Assembly: GCA_963822115.1 (NCBI GenBank)
Contig: CAWGGM010000020.1
Location: forward strand, 682,001-746,000
DNA length: 64,000 nucleotides
Direction: 5' to 3'
From: CAWDXG01 sp963822115
GTDB lineage: Bacteria > Myxococcota_A > Polyangia > Polyangiales > Polyangiaceae
Under the pieces are notes generated by a model, which ran no database searches, had not been told where the DNA came from, and was given only the letters and a program-made list of their open reading frames with translations. The translations under genes were made by a program, and so were the position numbers. Positions 1 to 8,420 of this stretch are shown here, piece by piece (the stretch's first letter is position 1; each line of letters starts with the position of its first letter).

Positions 1-603
1 GAGGGCCTGCTGGTCGGCGGCTCGTCGGGCTCGGCGGTGTGGGCGGCACTGCAGGTCGCGAAAGAGATGCCGGCGGGCTCGCGCGTTGTCACCATCCTGC
101 CCGACTCGGTCAGGAACTACATGACCAAGTTCGTCGACGACGCCTGGATGCGGCAGAACGGCTTCGCCCAGGCCGAGTGGGAGCTCGGCACGATCGGCGA
201 CATCATCCGCACACTGGTGCCGCAGACGGTGATCAGCATCGAGGACGACCGTTCGCTGGGCGACGCGGTGGAGCTGTTCAAGAAGCACGGCATCTCGCAG
301 ATGCCCTGCACCTCGCAGGGGCGCCTGAGCGGCATCATCACCGAGACGGATCTGCTCGAGCTGCTGGTGCACGGCAAGCAGCGCGAGACGTCGATCGCCG
401 AGGTGATGGTGCGGCGCGTGTCCACCGTCGCGATGCACGACAGCGCCAACGTGCTGCCCGACGTGTTCGAGCGCGGCGAGGTCGCGCTCGTCATCGACGA
501 GGAGCGCCGCGTGCAGGCCGTGCTCACCAAGATGGACCTGATCGACTTCCTGGCGAGCCGCGCGCGGCTCGGCGGGATGACCTCGTCGCCGCCCGTCACC
601 TGA
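1..603 (+). CDS. cbs: Cystathionine beta-synthase, C-terminal part (5' end outside window)
   Basis: The reading frame is open from base 1, so the N-terminal half of the PLP catalytic domain lies outside the window. The visible part starts with GGSSGSA, the phosphate-binding loop of the cysteine synthase/cystathionine beta-synthase fold, followed by the family block SVRNYMTKF. After it come two CBS domains: about residues 65-120 (containing GIITETDLLELL) and 125-190 (containing VLTKMDLIDFL). CBS-domain enzymes of this type condense serine and homocysteine to cystathionine in the cytosol, and the CBS pair usually acts as a regulatory module. A cysteine synthase with CBS domains is the main alternative. 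The gene ends with TGA and converges on the next gene. Confidence 0.85.
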   Translation, partial: EGLLVGGSSGSAVWAALQVAKEMPAGSRVVTILPDSVRNYMTKFVDDAWMRQNGFAQAEWELGTIGDIIRTLVPQTVISIEDDRSLGDAVELFKKHGISQMPCTSQGRLSGIITETDLLELLVHGKQRETSIAEVMVRRVSTVAMHDSANVLPDVFERGEVALVIDEERRVQAVLTKMDLIDFLASRARLGGMTSSPPVT

Positions 604-606
604 GCC

Positions 607-622
607 GCTAGAGCGCTCTAGC
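607..622. terminator. 16-bp perfect palindrome between convergent genes
   Basis: GCTAGAGCGCTCTAGC is a perfect palindrome lying in the short gap between two converging stop codons, and it includes the stop codon of the leftward gene. The position suits a compact bidirectional terminator, but there is no T-tract and no real loop, so this is only an inference from position. Confidence 0.3.
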
Positions 623-1544
623 CGGACAGCGTGGCGGAGAGCCGCGCGACGCCGGCGCGGAGCTCCGCGTCGCGCTCCAGCGCGTCGAGCGGATCGAACG
701 CGAGCACGCGGCGGATGTTCCGCGGGTAACCGAGGCTGGTCAGGAACAGGCGCGAGGTGTCGAGCCGGAACTCCAGGCTCATCACCATCAGCCCCGAGAG
801 GCAGCTCCCGAGGCGGCCCACCAGCGCCGCGTCACGTGCCAGCGCCGCAGTGCCCGGTCCCAGCTCGAGCAGCCGCTCCACCTGCGCGCGGCTCAAGCGA
901 TCGACCAGGAAGTTGTTGTACAGGAACGCCACGATCAGCGCCCAGCTCATCGCGCCGAGGCCGATCTGCTCGATCAGCTCGCCCGTCGCCTTCTTCTTCT
1001 GCGTGCGGTGGCGGTAGGAGCTGATGGAGAACAACCAGGCGTGCAGCGGATCGCCGACCGCGCAGGCCGCGAGGTACTCCGCCGCCATCGCGTAGGCCTC
1101 GCCCAGCATCACGTGGACGAGGCGTGCGCGGTCGCCGAGCGCGGCCTGCACGTCGCGCGGGCGGCCGAACAGCTCCGCGAAGGCCACCGCGTGTGCCGAC
1201 TCGTGCAAGAGGTAGTTCGGCGCGGGGCGGTTCTGGTCCAGATCGCGCAGCGAGAAGAAGCCGGGGCGGCTCCGCTCCAGCTCGACCAGCGCGTCGAAGC
1301 TCGCGCGGTAGGGGATGCGCCGCGCCTGGAGCACGGTCGGCAGCCCCGTCAGCGGAAAGCCGAAGTACGCGCCGGGATCGTCCAGCGTGTAGCGGAAGCC
1401 CGCGCCGAGCGCCGCGTCGCGCATGCGCCGGAAGAAGGGATTGTGCGCGTACAGGTAGCCGTCGCCGAGGCTTCGCTTCAAGCGGCGCGCGCCGTGGTAG
1501 CGCCGCTGCAGCGCGATCAGCTCGGCGAGCTTGGTGTCCGGCAT
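618..1544 (-). CDS. Uncharacterised protein with HExxH motif
   Basis: 308 aa. I do not recognise the family. There is a possible zinc-protease motif, HESAH, at residues 114-118, followed about 30 residues later by Glu-containing helices (GEAYAMAAEY) that could supply a third metal ligand, as in gluzincins. The C-terminal third has hydrophobic segments (AMSWALIVAFLYNNFLV and SCLSGLMVMSL) that may be membrane-associated or buried helices. No signal peptide is visible. The start was placed at the ATG giving MPDTKLAELI; frame upstream of it is low-complexity and overlaps the next gene. It follows the membrane protein at 1565-2014 after 20 bp and is probably co-transcribed with it. Function unknown; peptidase activity is only suggested by the motif. 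Confidence 0.7.
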   Translation of the reverse strand: MPDTKLAELIALQRRYHGARRLKRSLGDGYLYAHNPFFRRMRDAALGAGFRYTLDDPGAYFGFPLTGLPTVLQARRIPYRASFDALVELERSRPGFFSLRDLDQNRPAPNYLLHESAHAVAFAELFGRPRDVQAALGDRARLVHVMLGEAYAMAAEYLAACAVGDPLHAWLFSISSYRHRTQKKKATGELIEQIGLGAMSWALIVAFLYNNFLVDRLSRAQVERLLELGPGTAALARDAALVGRLGSCLSGLMVMSLEFRLDTSRLFLTSLGYPRNIRRVLAFDPLDALERDAELRAGVARLSATLSG

Positions 1545-1564
1545 CGTGACAGCGGTGGGCCGAG

Positions 1565-2014
1565 CTAGAAGCCCATGCGCAGGCCGCTCGCGTGCAGCCG
1601 CTCGCGCGCTTCGTCGGCGCGCATGCCCGCCGAGATGGTGGTGGCGGACAGCGCGCAGGCGATGCCGCTCATAGGCACCAGCGCCATGCCGAGCAGCGAG
1701 ATGAAGCCGTTCAGGAAGCCGAACACGGCCCAGCCGGCGAACACCAGCGTGGCGACGCCTTCCACGGCGGTGCCCGTGATGGAGGCCCAGCCGCGCAGCG
1801 TGGCGACCTTCCAGCCCAGCACCACGCCGCTCACGCCGAGCAGCAGCATGACGATGGGCGCGACCACAATCCAGCCGCGCATGGCCCACACCGCGTAGGT
1901 CTGCCCGGCCATCACCACCGTGAACACGCCGGTGATGGCCAGCGCGAAGCCGCCGACCTTGATCGGCATCGTCGGAGTCAGCGTCTCCAGATCCCTCGCC
2001 TCGGTGTCGTCCAT
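1565..2014 (-). CDS. Small polytopic membrane protein, function unknown
   Basis: 149 aa with an acidic N-terminal tail (about 20 residues) and four hydrophobic segments at roughly residues 22-42, 46-68, 78-100 and 103-125, then a charged C-terminus. This matches a four-helix inner-membrane protein. No motif allows a functional call. It is the first gene of a probable two-gene leftward operon with the HExxH protein, which could mean the two act together at the membrane; that is inference only. Confidence 0.65.
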   Translation of the reverse strand: MDDTEARDLETLTPTMPIKVGGFALAITGVFTVVMAGQTYAVWAMRGWIVVAPIVMLLLGVSGVVLGWKVATLRGWASITGTAVEGVATLVFAGWAVFGFLNGFISLLGMALVPMSGIACALSATTISAGMRADEARERLHASGLRMGF

Positions 2015-2534
2015 CCCGCGCGCACGCTACCCGAAGGCAGCGGCGGACGCTACGGGGCAGGGGCGCTTGGGTCTGGTGGGTCCTGGCAGCCAGTATCGCG
2101 CGTTGGGACCTCCGCAACACTCGCGCTGCTTGGTGCGTCCCGGCCTCGTCGCTGGGTGGACGGCGCGCTTCGCGTCGGGCGGACCTTCTCGTGCTCACGG
2201 GCCAACCTCGGCTCCGCACGCGACGCATGGCGTGACGCGGGGTGATGCGGTGGCTCCGCCTCGGGGGCCCGCTCCGCCGCGAAGGCCGCGCCCGCCGCTT
2301 CGCTCGTCACGGCGCGAGTGCTGGGCGCGGCCGCTTGGCGGCCGCAGCCTTGCGGGGCGGTGCGGGTACGGGGGCGACCCGCGCCGGCGCGTCTTTGATT
2401 TCCCTGGGGTGCGGCGTCGGGCGGGCAACTTGCGATGCGCGCGGCCTACCGCAGCCCTGGCGCGGCCCGCCCGAGCGTTCGAGCCGACCGCCTCGCGAAT
2501 GGCGACGGGCACCTCGTCGCTCGACACGGGCACC

Positions 2535-2634
2535 TTGCAATTGGCGTGGGCCGCCTCGCCGCTGGAGCCGGGCAGGTTGCGATTGGCGTGGGCCGCCTCG
2601 CCGCTGGAGCCGGACACCTTGCGATTGGTGTCGG
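2535..2634. repeat. 42-bp tandem repeat, about 2.4 copies
   Basis: Copies begin at 2535, 2577 and 2619 (the last partial). The core TTGGCGTGGGCCGCCTCGCC is identical in the first two copies. The unit is a multiple of three, so a frame across it encodes a repeated GRLAAGAGxxAIGV peptide, but that frame has no convincing start or domain. Probably a decayed repeat of a former coding sequence. Confidence 0.7.
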
Positions 2635-2780
2635 GCTCCTTTGCACGCGCGGCGGAAACCCCGGAAATCCCGCTGGATTCCGCCCGGGATCGGCGGGCTC
2701 CCGGAAATGGGCGGGATCTGGCTCAGGCGCTGGCGCCCGCTGCCGCTCCGTTGCCGGAGCCGGCGGACGCGGGCTCGAGA

Positions 2781-2981
2781 GCGCGGTTCCGCGCCGGCGC
2801 GACATCAACCAACAGGCCGGTGGCACCGAACACCCGCGCCAGCGCGATGGCGCGAACAGCGACGCCGCGAACGCGCGCCAGCGCGACGCCATCCCCGCCG
2901 CGGTTCGCCGCGCTGTACGCGAGCGCGACGGAGCGCGCTGCACGCTTGTCGACGCGACGGGGCAGCGCTGTCGCGAGACGG
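2781..2981 (+). pseudogene. HNH endonuclease gene fragment
   Basis: These 201 bases align without a gap to 7299-7499, inside the HNH gene at 6183-7663, and most positions are identical. The translated fragment contains PRRRDINQQ, AAVRRAVRERDGARC and DATGQRCRET, matching the stretch just before the catalytic HNH of the other copy. The catalytic LHH...N...H part is missing: homology stops abruptly after CRET. It is a non-functional remnant of a second gene of the same family. Confidence 0.8.
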
Positions 2982-3134
2982 AGGCGCGCTGCCGCCGGAC
3001 GGGTGATGGAAGTCGAGCCAGCGTCGCGCGAGGTCTTCGCCGAAAGCGGCCTGCGGTAGATTCCGCGTTGAGCAACACCGCGCCGTCGCGTGTTGACACT
3101 CCGGGTCCGGGGCGCGCACTCTGGAAGTGCAAGG

Positions 3135-4595
3135 GTGCTTCCACAGCGCACATCTGATCTGTTTCAACGCTGCGCCGCGGCAGCAGGGCTCGTCTCGCTG
3201 GCGCTGGCGTTTGCGATCTGGTCGGGCTGCCAGGGCAGCTCGACCAGCGGTGCGCGGGGCGGAACCGGCGGCGCCGCGGGGACGACGGATGCCAGCATGG
3301 ACGCGGGCGGCGCGGCGAGCGGGGGCGCCGGGGGCGACGCTCCCGCCGACGCTGCTCTGCCATACCCGGGGGCCGAGGCCTGCCCTTCTTGGCCGGGCTG
3401 GTACCGTGCGCCGGGGCTGCCGACGGGCTGCTACTCCAGCTGCGTACCCGATGACCCGAAGCTGCGCGTGCCGGCGTTGAAATGGGACGCGCGCGACGAC
3501 TGGTGTCCAGGCTGCAGGATGCTGGAGACGAGCTGGTGGCCGGGAGCGGGACCGAATGACAGGCCGGTGGTCCCCTTCGTGGAGGGAGTGGGGGCTTTAC
3601 CGGATGTTGCGTATCTAAATCAGCGCGAACCGGACGACAGCTACGTCGTTGCACTCTACAACCAAGCTGGCAGCCCTGTCCTCGCCTTGCGGGCGGAGAT
3701 CTCGACTGCGTGTGGTGCAGCCCGTCTGGGTGTTGGCCAAGATGGCACTTTCGCGATGCGCTACCGCACCGGCCGCTACTCGAACCAGCGCTGGCTGCTC
3801 CGCTCCGCCGACCACGCGGGCGCGCTGATGAGCGCGACCCAACCGAGCTTCACGTACGACAGCACGTTCACAGGGAAGGACAGCCCCGAAGGCAGCTGGC
3901 TTTCGGCGGACTGGATTGCCGAGCGCTTCATCGGCTTCCTCTCGCTGGCCAATGTCAAGACCGGAACCGCGACCAAGGTGAACAGCATGCCCGGCGCGCT
4001 GCCCGGCGAGTACGACTCGGCCGTGATCGTAGGCGACACGGTGTTCGTCCAGCGCTACACCGACAAGAGCGACTGGATGATCATCCAGAACGGCACGCTG
4101 AAGCCCTTCCTCGGCGGGCCGGGCCTCGACATCGATCGCTTCGTCACCGACGGGAAGTGGATCGTGTGGAACGAGGGCACGCAGCTTGTCACCGACCCGA
4201 GCGACCCGAGTCGGCTGATGGCCCAGCGCCACGACCTGTACCGCTCGCCGTACACCACCGATCCGGCCAAGATCCAGCGGCAGCTGCTGGTGGCGGACAC
4301 ACCGCAGTTCTATGGCACCTCGACATTCGCGAATGGCTACTTCACGGACATGTTCTTCACCGACGCGGATTCCGGGGCGGCGGTGCACAGCGACTCGTTC
4401 GTCGTGGATGTCGAGACCGGCCGCGCGTGGAAGAGCGACCTGCCCGACAACTACGTGTGGGGCGACCAGAGCTACCCGACAGCGACCGAGCTCTGGGGCG
4501 GCGTGACGCCCAACCTCTACAGTGGGACTGCCGCGCTCACCATCGCCCGCGTCCCCTACGCGGACATGACGCAGATCCAGGCGGCGATGCCGTAG
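3135..4595 (+). CDS. Secreted lipoprotein, possible beta-propeller
   Basis: 486 aa from GTG 3135, chosen because GGAAG lies 7 bases upstream and the resulting N-terminus has a basic region, a hydrophobic segment (GLVSLALAFAIW) and a lipobox-like SGC. An in-frame GTG at 3090 is an alternative. A Gly/Ala-rich linker of about 50 residues follows, then a Cys-containing domain (CPSWPGWYRAPGLPTGC) and a long region with repeated hydrophobic-strand blocks ending in aromatic residues, resembling a propeller. No catalytic motif was seen. Probably anchored to the outer membrane or surface; function unknown. Confidence 0.7.
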   Translation: MLPQRTSDLFQRCAAAAGLVSLALAFAIWSGCQGSSTSGARGGTGGAAGTTDASMDAGGAASGGAGGDAPADAALPYPGAEACPSWPGWYRAPGLPTGCYSSCVPDDPKLRVPALKWDARDDWCPGCRMLETSWWPGAGPNDRPVVPFVEGVGALPDVAYLNQREPDDSYVVALYNQAGSPVLALRAEISTACGAARLGVGQDGTFAMRYRTGRYSNQRWLLRSADHAGALMSATQPSFTYDSTFTGKDSPEGSWLSADWIAERFIGFLSLANVKTGTATKVNSMPGALPGEYDSAVIVGDTVFVQRYTDKSDWMIIQNGTLKPFLGGPGLDIDRFVTDGKWIVWNEGTQLVTDPSDPSRLMAQRHDLYRSPYTTDPAKIQRQLLVADTPQFYGTSTFANGYFTDMFFTDADSGAAVHSDSFVVDVETGRAWKSDLPDNYVWGDQSYPTATELWGGVTPNLYSGTAALTIARVPYADMTQIQAAMP

Positions 4596-4625
4596 ACTCG
4601 GGGAGCGCTCGGCGCTGCTGACTTC

Positions 4626-5397
4626 ATGTTTGTTCCCTTGCTTGTTCTCCAGCTGACCGCGGCGGAACCTTCCGCGGCACCGCCCGGGACGTTCGACCGC
4701 GCCTTCGGCCGCCGCGTCGTCGGCGGCGCCGTCTGCTGCGCCTGCGCCCGCCGCACTTTCCGCGCCTGCGCCCGCTCGACCTCCGCCTGCTGCACCTGCG
4801 CCCGCTGCGCCGTCCGCGCACCCAGCTGCCGCACCGCCCGACAAAGCGCCGGTCGAGCTACCGCCTCCCGAAGAGCCGGACTCCGCGCCGCCGATCCACG
4901 TGCTGGGGCGGCTGTCGTTGGGCTTCGGGCCGGTGATGCCGAGCGCGCAGGAAGATCTGCTACACAAGGATGGCTTCGGCGGAGGGCGCTGGCTCGGCGT
5001 GCTGGACGTCGTGGGCATGCCCTGGCGGAACTGGGGCTTCGGGGGGTTCGTGGCGGGCGCGGTGCGCAGCGTTCATGGGACAAGCAGTAGTGCGAGCCTT
5101 TCGGATCACCTGCTGTTCGTAGGCCCCGAGGCGATGTTGCTCGCCGGCGACGGCAGCTGGCGGTTTCCGATCGTCGCGCGCGTCGGTTACGCGGGCGGCA
5201 CGGAGAGTTTCAACGGAAACGGCAGGTGGCAGAGCGCGCCGGTGTTCGGGCTCGAGGTCGGGGTGCTGTGGCTGCCGTTTCCGGTGGGTGTCGCTGCGGG
5301 CGTGCTGTTCGCGCCGGCCGGCGCGCCCGGTGACCAGGGGAAAGCCTGGAACATGGGAAGCTTCCATGTCTCGGTGGTGTTTCATGTCGAGGAGTAG
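4626..5397 (+). CDS. Secreted Pro/Ala-linker protein with beta-barrel-like domain, frameshifted
   Basis: The ATG at 4626 opens a short signal-peptide-like sequence (MFVPLLVLQLTAAEPSAAPP), but that frame soon turns into Arg/Cys-rich nonsense. From about 4700 the neighbouring frame (+1) gives a Pro/Ala linker (APSAAPAPAAL...) running into a 165-residue domain beginning HVLGRLSLGFGPVMP, rich in alternating Gly and aromatic residues as in outer-membrane barrels. The simplest reading is one gene with a single-base insertion near 4695; otherwise translation could start at GTG 4900 with no signal. The C-terminal domain resembles the small barrel proteins found next to secreted lipoproteins in this window. 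Function unknown. Confidence 0.55.
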
Positions 5398-5881
5398 GCG
5401 GCGCGTGGTGCTGGGTGCCGGCGTCCTGGCGCTGCTGGCCGTGGGTGCCTGCATGGGCAATGTCGATCTCTCCAGCTCGTCCGGGGCTACCGGCGAGTCG
5501 CAGCAGCTCAGCGCGCTCTGCCAGGACAGCGCGTGCGACACGACGGGCACGGCTCGGCGCACCACGGGCATCACGTCCGACACCGTCGGCTTCCAGCTCG
5601 GTCCCGGCGCGGGTTCGGTGCTGGTCCCGTCCGTGCCGGGTCACTTTGCCGTGCTGGTGCGCGGGCACGGTACCTTCTCCGCGGACCTGTTCGGAAAGTA
5701 CACCGCGCAGCACGATATCCCCCCGGACTACACCTGGGTCGACATCGGTGGCGACGAGGACGCCGGGATCGCCGATGTGCGGTTCTCGGTTGCCGATGAC
5801 GGCTCGGAGCTGCACATCGCGGATCTGCGCACGCTCGTCGGCTACGCGGGCTGTTCCGTCGCTCCGGCAGGGCCGCGCTGA
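5384..5881 (+). CDS. Small lipoprotein
   Basis: 165 aa from ATG 5384; it overlaps the preceding gene by 14 bases, suggesting translational coupling. An in-frame ATG at 5366 is an alternative. The N-terminus MSRSRRRVVLGAGVLALLA is followed by VGAC, a good lipobox. The mature part has two Cys in CQDSAC, a compact domain with GHFAVLVRGHGTFSADLFG, and a final Cys near the C-terminus. I do not recognise the family. Confidence 0.7.
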   Translation: MSRSRRRVVLGAGVLALLAVGACMGNVDLSSSSGATGESQQLSALCQDSACDTTGTARRTTGITSDTVGFQLGPGAGSVLVPSVPGHFAVLVRGHGTFSADLFGKYTAQHDIPPDYTWVDIGGDEDAGIADVRFSVADDGSELHIADLRTLVGYAGCSVAPAGPR

Positions 5882-6182
5882 TACGCGTGGGACTGGAGCA
5901 GGCGCTTGCCTGCACGCTCCGCTGCGCCGGAGCTCGTCCGTTGGCCGGGGGAACGATCTGGGTCGCGCGGGAAACGTGCGGGGCGTGTCGATTTCCTTTG
6001 ACACGATCTGGAGCGATCGCGGCGTCGATTCCGGGGGTTGGGCGTTCGTGTGCGCTTGTTGGCGTGCAGGTGATGCGCTGGCTGCGTTGCGCCGACGCGA
6101 CACGGTTCGAGCCGATCGACTGCTCGAAAACGCGGCAGCGGCGCGCCAGTGAGAGCCTGGATTGCGGGTGTAGGGTGCGTTC
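5882..6182. other. 301-bp intergenic stretch, nothing recognised
   Basis: A short frame is open through it, but its product is Cys/Arg-rich without domain signs. It presumably carries the promoter of the HNH gene at 6183; no clear promoter elements were found. Confidence 0.5.
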
Positions 6183-7663
6183 ATGAATGCTCTGGTATCG
6201 AGTCATGACGACACGCGATTTTGCGTCGAGCAGCTTTCCGATGATGCGTTGATCGACGGCACGCGCAGGCTGGTCGGGCGGACCAACCAGACGCTCGCGG
6301 CACTGCTCGCGCATCTCGCCGAGGTCGAGGCGCGCGGGATCCATCGGGTGCGGGCTTGCGCGAGTCTGTACACGTACTGCGTGTACGAGCTGCGGATGTC
6401 GGAGGACGCGGCGTTCCGGAGGGCGAAGGCGGCGCGGTTGTGCCGGTGCTTTCCGGCGCTGTACGACGCGGTCGCTGCGGGCGAGCTGCATCTGACGGGG
6501 CTGCTGATGCTCGGGCCGCATCTGACCGAGGAGAACCAGGTGGAGGTGCTCGCCCGCGCGCGCCATCGCACCAAGCGCGAGATCGCCAAGCTGGTGCGTC
6601 AGCTCGATCCGCTGCCCGACGTGCCGGCGCGCATCGAGCCGCTCGGTCCGGAGGCGGGGATCGCGAGTCCGCGCAACCCGACGTGGAGCGAGTTCGCGGC
6701 GTCGTTCAGTGCGGTGCGCGAGCTTTCGCCGGGGGCGCGGCCGGCGGATTGGGTGGACGACGCGCAGCGTCGATGGCGCGGAGCCGGGCTGGAAGCGTGA
6801 ACCGCGCCGGCGCGGGGCAGGGCGCAACCGGTGGTGGGGAACCGGGCGCAGCGAGCCGCGTAGGCGCGGGGCGGAACTGCGCGGGCGAGGCGGAGCTGGA
6901 CGCGGCGAATCAAGACGTGAGCCGCGCCGGCGCGGACCTGGATGCAACGCCGCAGCGCTACAAGATCCAGTTCACCGCTTCGCAGGAGTACGTCGAGCTG
7001 CTCGAGCGCGCGCGCGACCTGCTCTCGCACGCCGTGCCGGACCGCTCGGTCAGCGAGGTGCACCTGCGTGCGCTGCGCGAGCTGGTCTCGAAGCTGGAGA
7101 AGAAGAAGTACGCGGCGAGCGGCACGGCGCGGCGCTGCGCGGCGGTCGACGACGAGCACGCGGAGCTGCGCCGGCGCGACGGCGCGGACGGGGTCGCGAC
7201 GGACACGGCCGACTCGCGCCAGCGCGACGGTGCAGACAGAGACGCATTCGACCGGGCCGTGCCGCGCCAGCGCGTCGACTCCGTGCCACAGGGCGAGCGC
7301 GCGGTTCCGCGCCGGCGCGACACCAACCAACAGACCGGTGGCACCGAACACCCGCGCCGGCGCGATGGTGCGAACGGCGACGCCGCGGACCCGCGCCGGC
7401 GCGACGCCGTTGCCGCCGCGGTCCGCCGCGAAGTGCGCAAGCGCGACGGAGCGCGCTGCACGTTTGTCGACGCGACGGGGCAGCGTTGTCGCGAGACGGC
7501 TTGGCTCGATCTGCACCACGAGCGGCCCTTCGCGCGTGGCGGGCCCGCGACCGCCGCGAACCTGAGCCTGCGCTGCCGCGCGCACAACGCGCTGGCGGCC
7601 GAGCGGGACTTCGGTCGCGACTTCATGGAAGGCAGGAAGGGGGCGCGCTCGCCGGACGGCTGA
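6183..7663 (+). pseudogene. HNH endonuclease (myxobacterial family), frameshifted
   Basis: The first part (6183-about 6790) encodes LSDDALIDGTRRLVG, EARGIHRVRACASLYTYCVY and LHLTGLLMLGPHLTEEN, the N-terminal domain of a family present in many copies in myxobacteria. The rest is in another frame: RYKIQFTASQEYVELLERAR, then a repeat-rich linker, then the catalytic HNH region (CRETAWLDLHHERPFARGG ... NLSLRCRAHN) and the usual ending AERDFGRDFM. One frame change between about 6790 and 6940 (net loss of one base or gain of two) separates the halves, in a stretch crowded with CGCGCCGGCGCG motifs. If real, the catalytic part would need an internal start; if an assembly error, the protein would be about 490 aa. 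The family is assumed to cut DNA; its biological role is unclear. Confidence 0.75.
7168..7405 (+). repeat. Six-copy periodic GCGCCRGCGCGAY motif array inside HNH gene
   Basis: The 13-base motif starts at 7168, 7216, 7264, 7309, 7354 and 7393; the third copy is GCGCCAGCGCGTC. Spacings are 48, 48, 45, 45 and 39 bases, all multiples of three, so each copy encodes RRRD, RQRD or RQRV in the same frame every 13-16 residues. The repeat has expanded the linker between the helical domain and the HNH domain. Three copies of the same motif survive in the gene fragment at 2781-2981, and related CGCGCCGGCGCG sites lie at 6800-6940. Confidence 0.8.
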
Positions 7664-7793
7664 TGCGACCGCGCCGGCGACGGCGCGTTGCACTGTGTCC
7701 TCCGGGCGCTCCGCGCTGGTGCGCCGACGGTGCTCCCCTCCAGGACTCCGTCCGGCGCAGCTGGGCTGCCTCCACTCGGGTTCGCGCGAGCGT

Positions 7794-8420
7794 CTAGAAC
7801 GCGCCGCCCAGCGCGAGCCCGGCGCGGTGGCGGCCCAGCATGGGCGTGATCGCGACCTGCGGCTTCACCTCGACCTTGTCGCGTGCGAGCACTGCGGTGT
7901 CGATGGCCATCGCGCCGGCCATGCCGAGCAGGACGCCGAAACCGAAAGCCAGCGCATGGCCTCCGCAGCCGTCGTCCAGCGAGCCCTTGCAGTTGTCGGT
8001 CGGTTGTCCGCCGGACAGCGCGAATCCCATCGCCAGCGGCAGCCCTGCGTGCAGCCCCAGGCTCGCCAGACCCCTTGCGACGTGACCGTGCGCGAAGTGG
8101 ATGATGGGGCCGGCCGTGACGAAGACCGCGCCACTGATGATTGCAGCTGTCGGCGCGCCTCCCGCCGCGGTGCCCACGAATACGACGCCCGAGACATCGT
8201 CGGCGATCAGCATCTGCCAGCCGTACCAACGCGTTGTGTAGGTCGGCTTGGGCTTGGCTGGCGGCGAGGCGGGAGGCTGGTCGCTGACCGCCGCAGCGGG
8301 CGCGGCGCGCGGCGGCGACGGGCTCTCCTGTGCCGCCGCGGGCAGCGCTACGGCGGAAACCAGTGTGGCCAGGAGCAGCGGACGGGAAAGTCTCCGGGAC
8401 ACCATCGCGACGCCAGCCAT
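7794..8420 (-). CDS. Membrane protein, paralogue of the adjacent upstream gene
   Basis: 208 aa. The start at 8420 is favoured because its ATG overlaps the stop of the upstream gene (TGATG), implying translational coupling; ATG 8405 would still keep the signal peptide (SRRLSRPLLLATLVSAVA...AAA). After a Pro/Ala linker comes TTRWYGWQMLIADDVSG, several Gly-rich hydrophobic segments including GPIIHFAHGHVARGLASLGL, and the C-terminal block RDKVEVKPQVAITPMLGRH...ALGGAF. The same layout is found in the neighbour, so the pair arose by tandem duplication. This kind of protein is common in Myxococcota; function unknown. Confidence 0.7.
   Translation of the reverse strand: MAGVAMVSRRLSRPLLLATLVSAVALPAAAQESPSPPRAAPAAAVSDQPPASPPAKPKPTYTTRWYGWQMLIADDVSGVVFVGTAAGGAPTAAIISGAVFVTAGPIIHFAHGHVARGLASLGLHAGLPLAMGFALSGGQPTDNCKGSLDDGCGGHALAFGFGVLLGMAGAMAIDTAVLARDKVEVKPQVAITPMLGRHRAGLALGGAF

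Larger units (their letters stand above)
2015..3134. other. 1.1-kb region without an intact gene
   Basis: Several long frames are open here on both strands, but all are Arg/Ala/Pro-rich products of the high GC content and none shows a coherent domain. What can be recognised is a 42-bp tandem repeat (2535-2634) and a 201-bp fragment related to the HNH gene downstream (2781-2981). The region looks like decayed accessory DNA between a leftward operon and a rightward lipoprotein gene. Confidence 0.6.

Noticed and set aside
2990..3040. WLDFHH on the minus strand near the end of the HNH fragment, like WLDLHH of the intact gene
   Set aside because: It would imply an inversion of the catalytic part, but the match is six residues and the flanks do not align; chance is likely.
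3093..3098. TTGACA upstream of the lipoprotein gene at 3135
   Set aside because: No -10-like hexamer follows at a suitable distance, so no promoter was called.
2014..3134. Several frames of 200-400 codons on both strands
   Set aside because: Their products are Arg/Pro/Ala-rich, have no domain or signal, and overlap one another; they are a result of high GC. Only the short HNH-like part shows real protein similarity.
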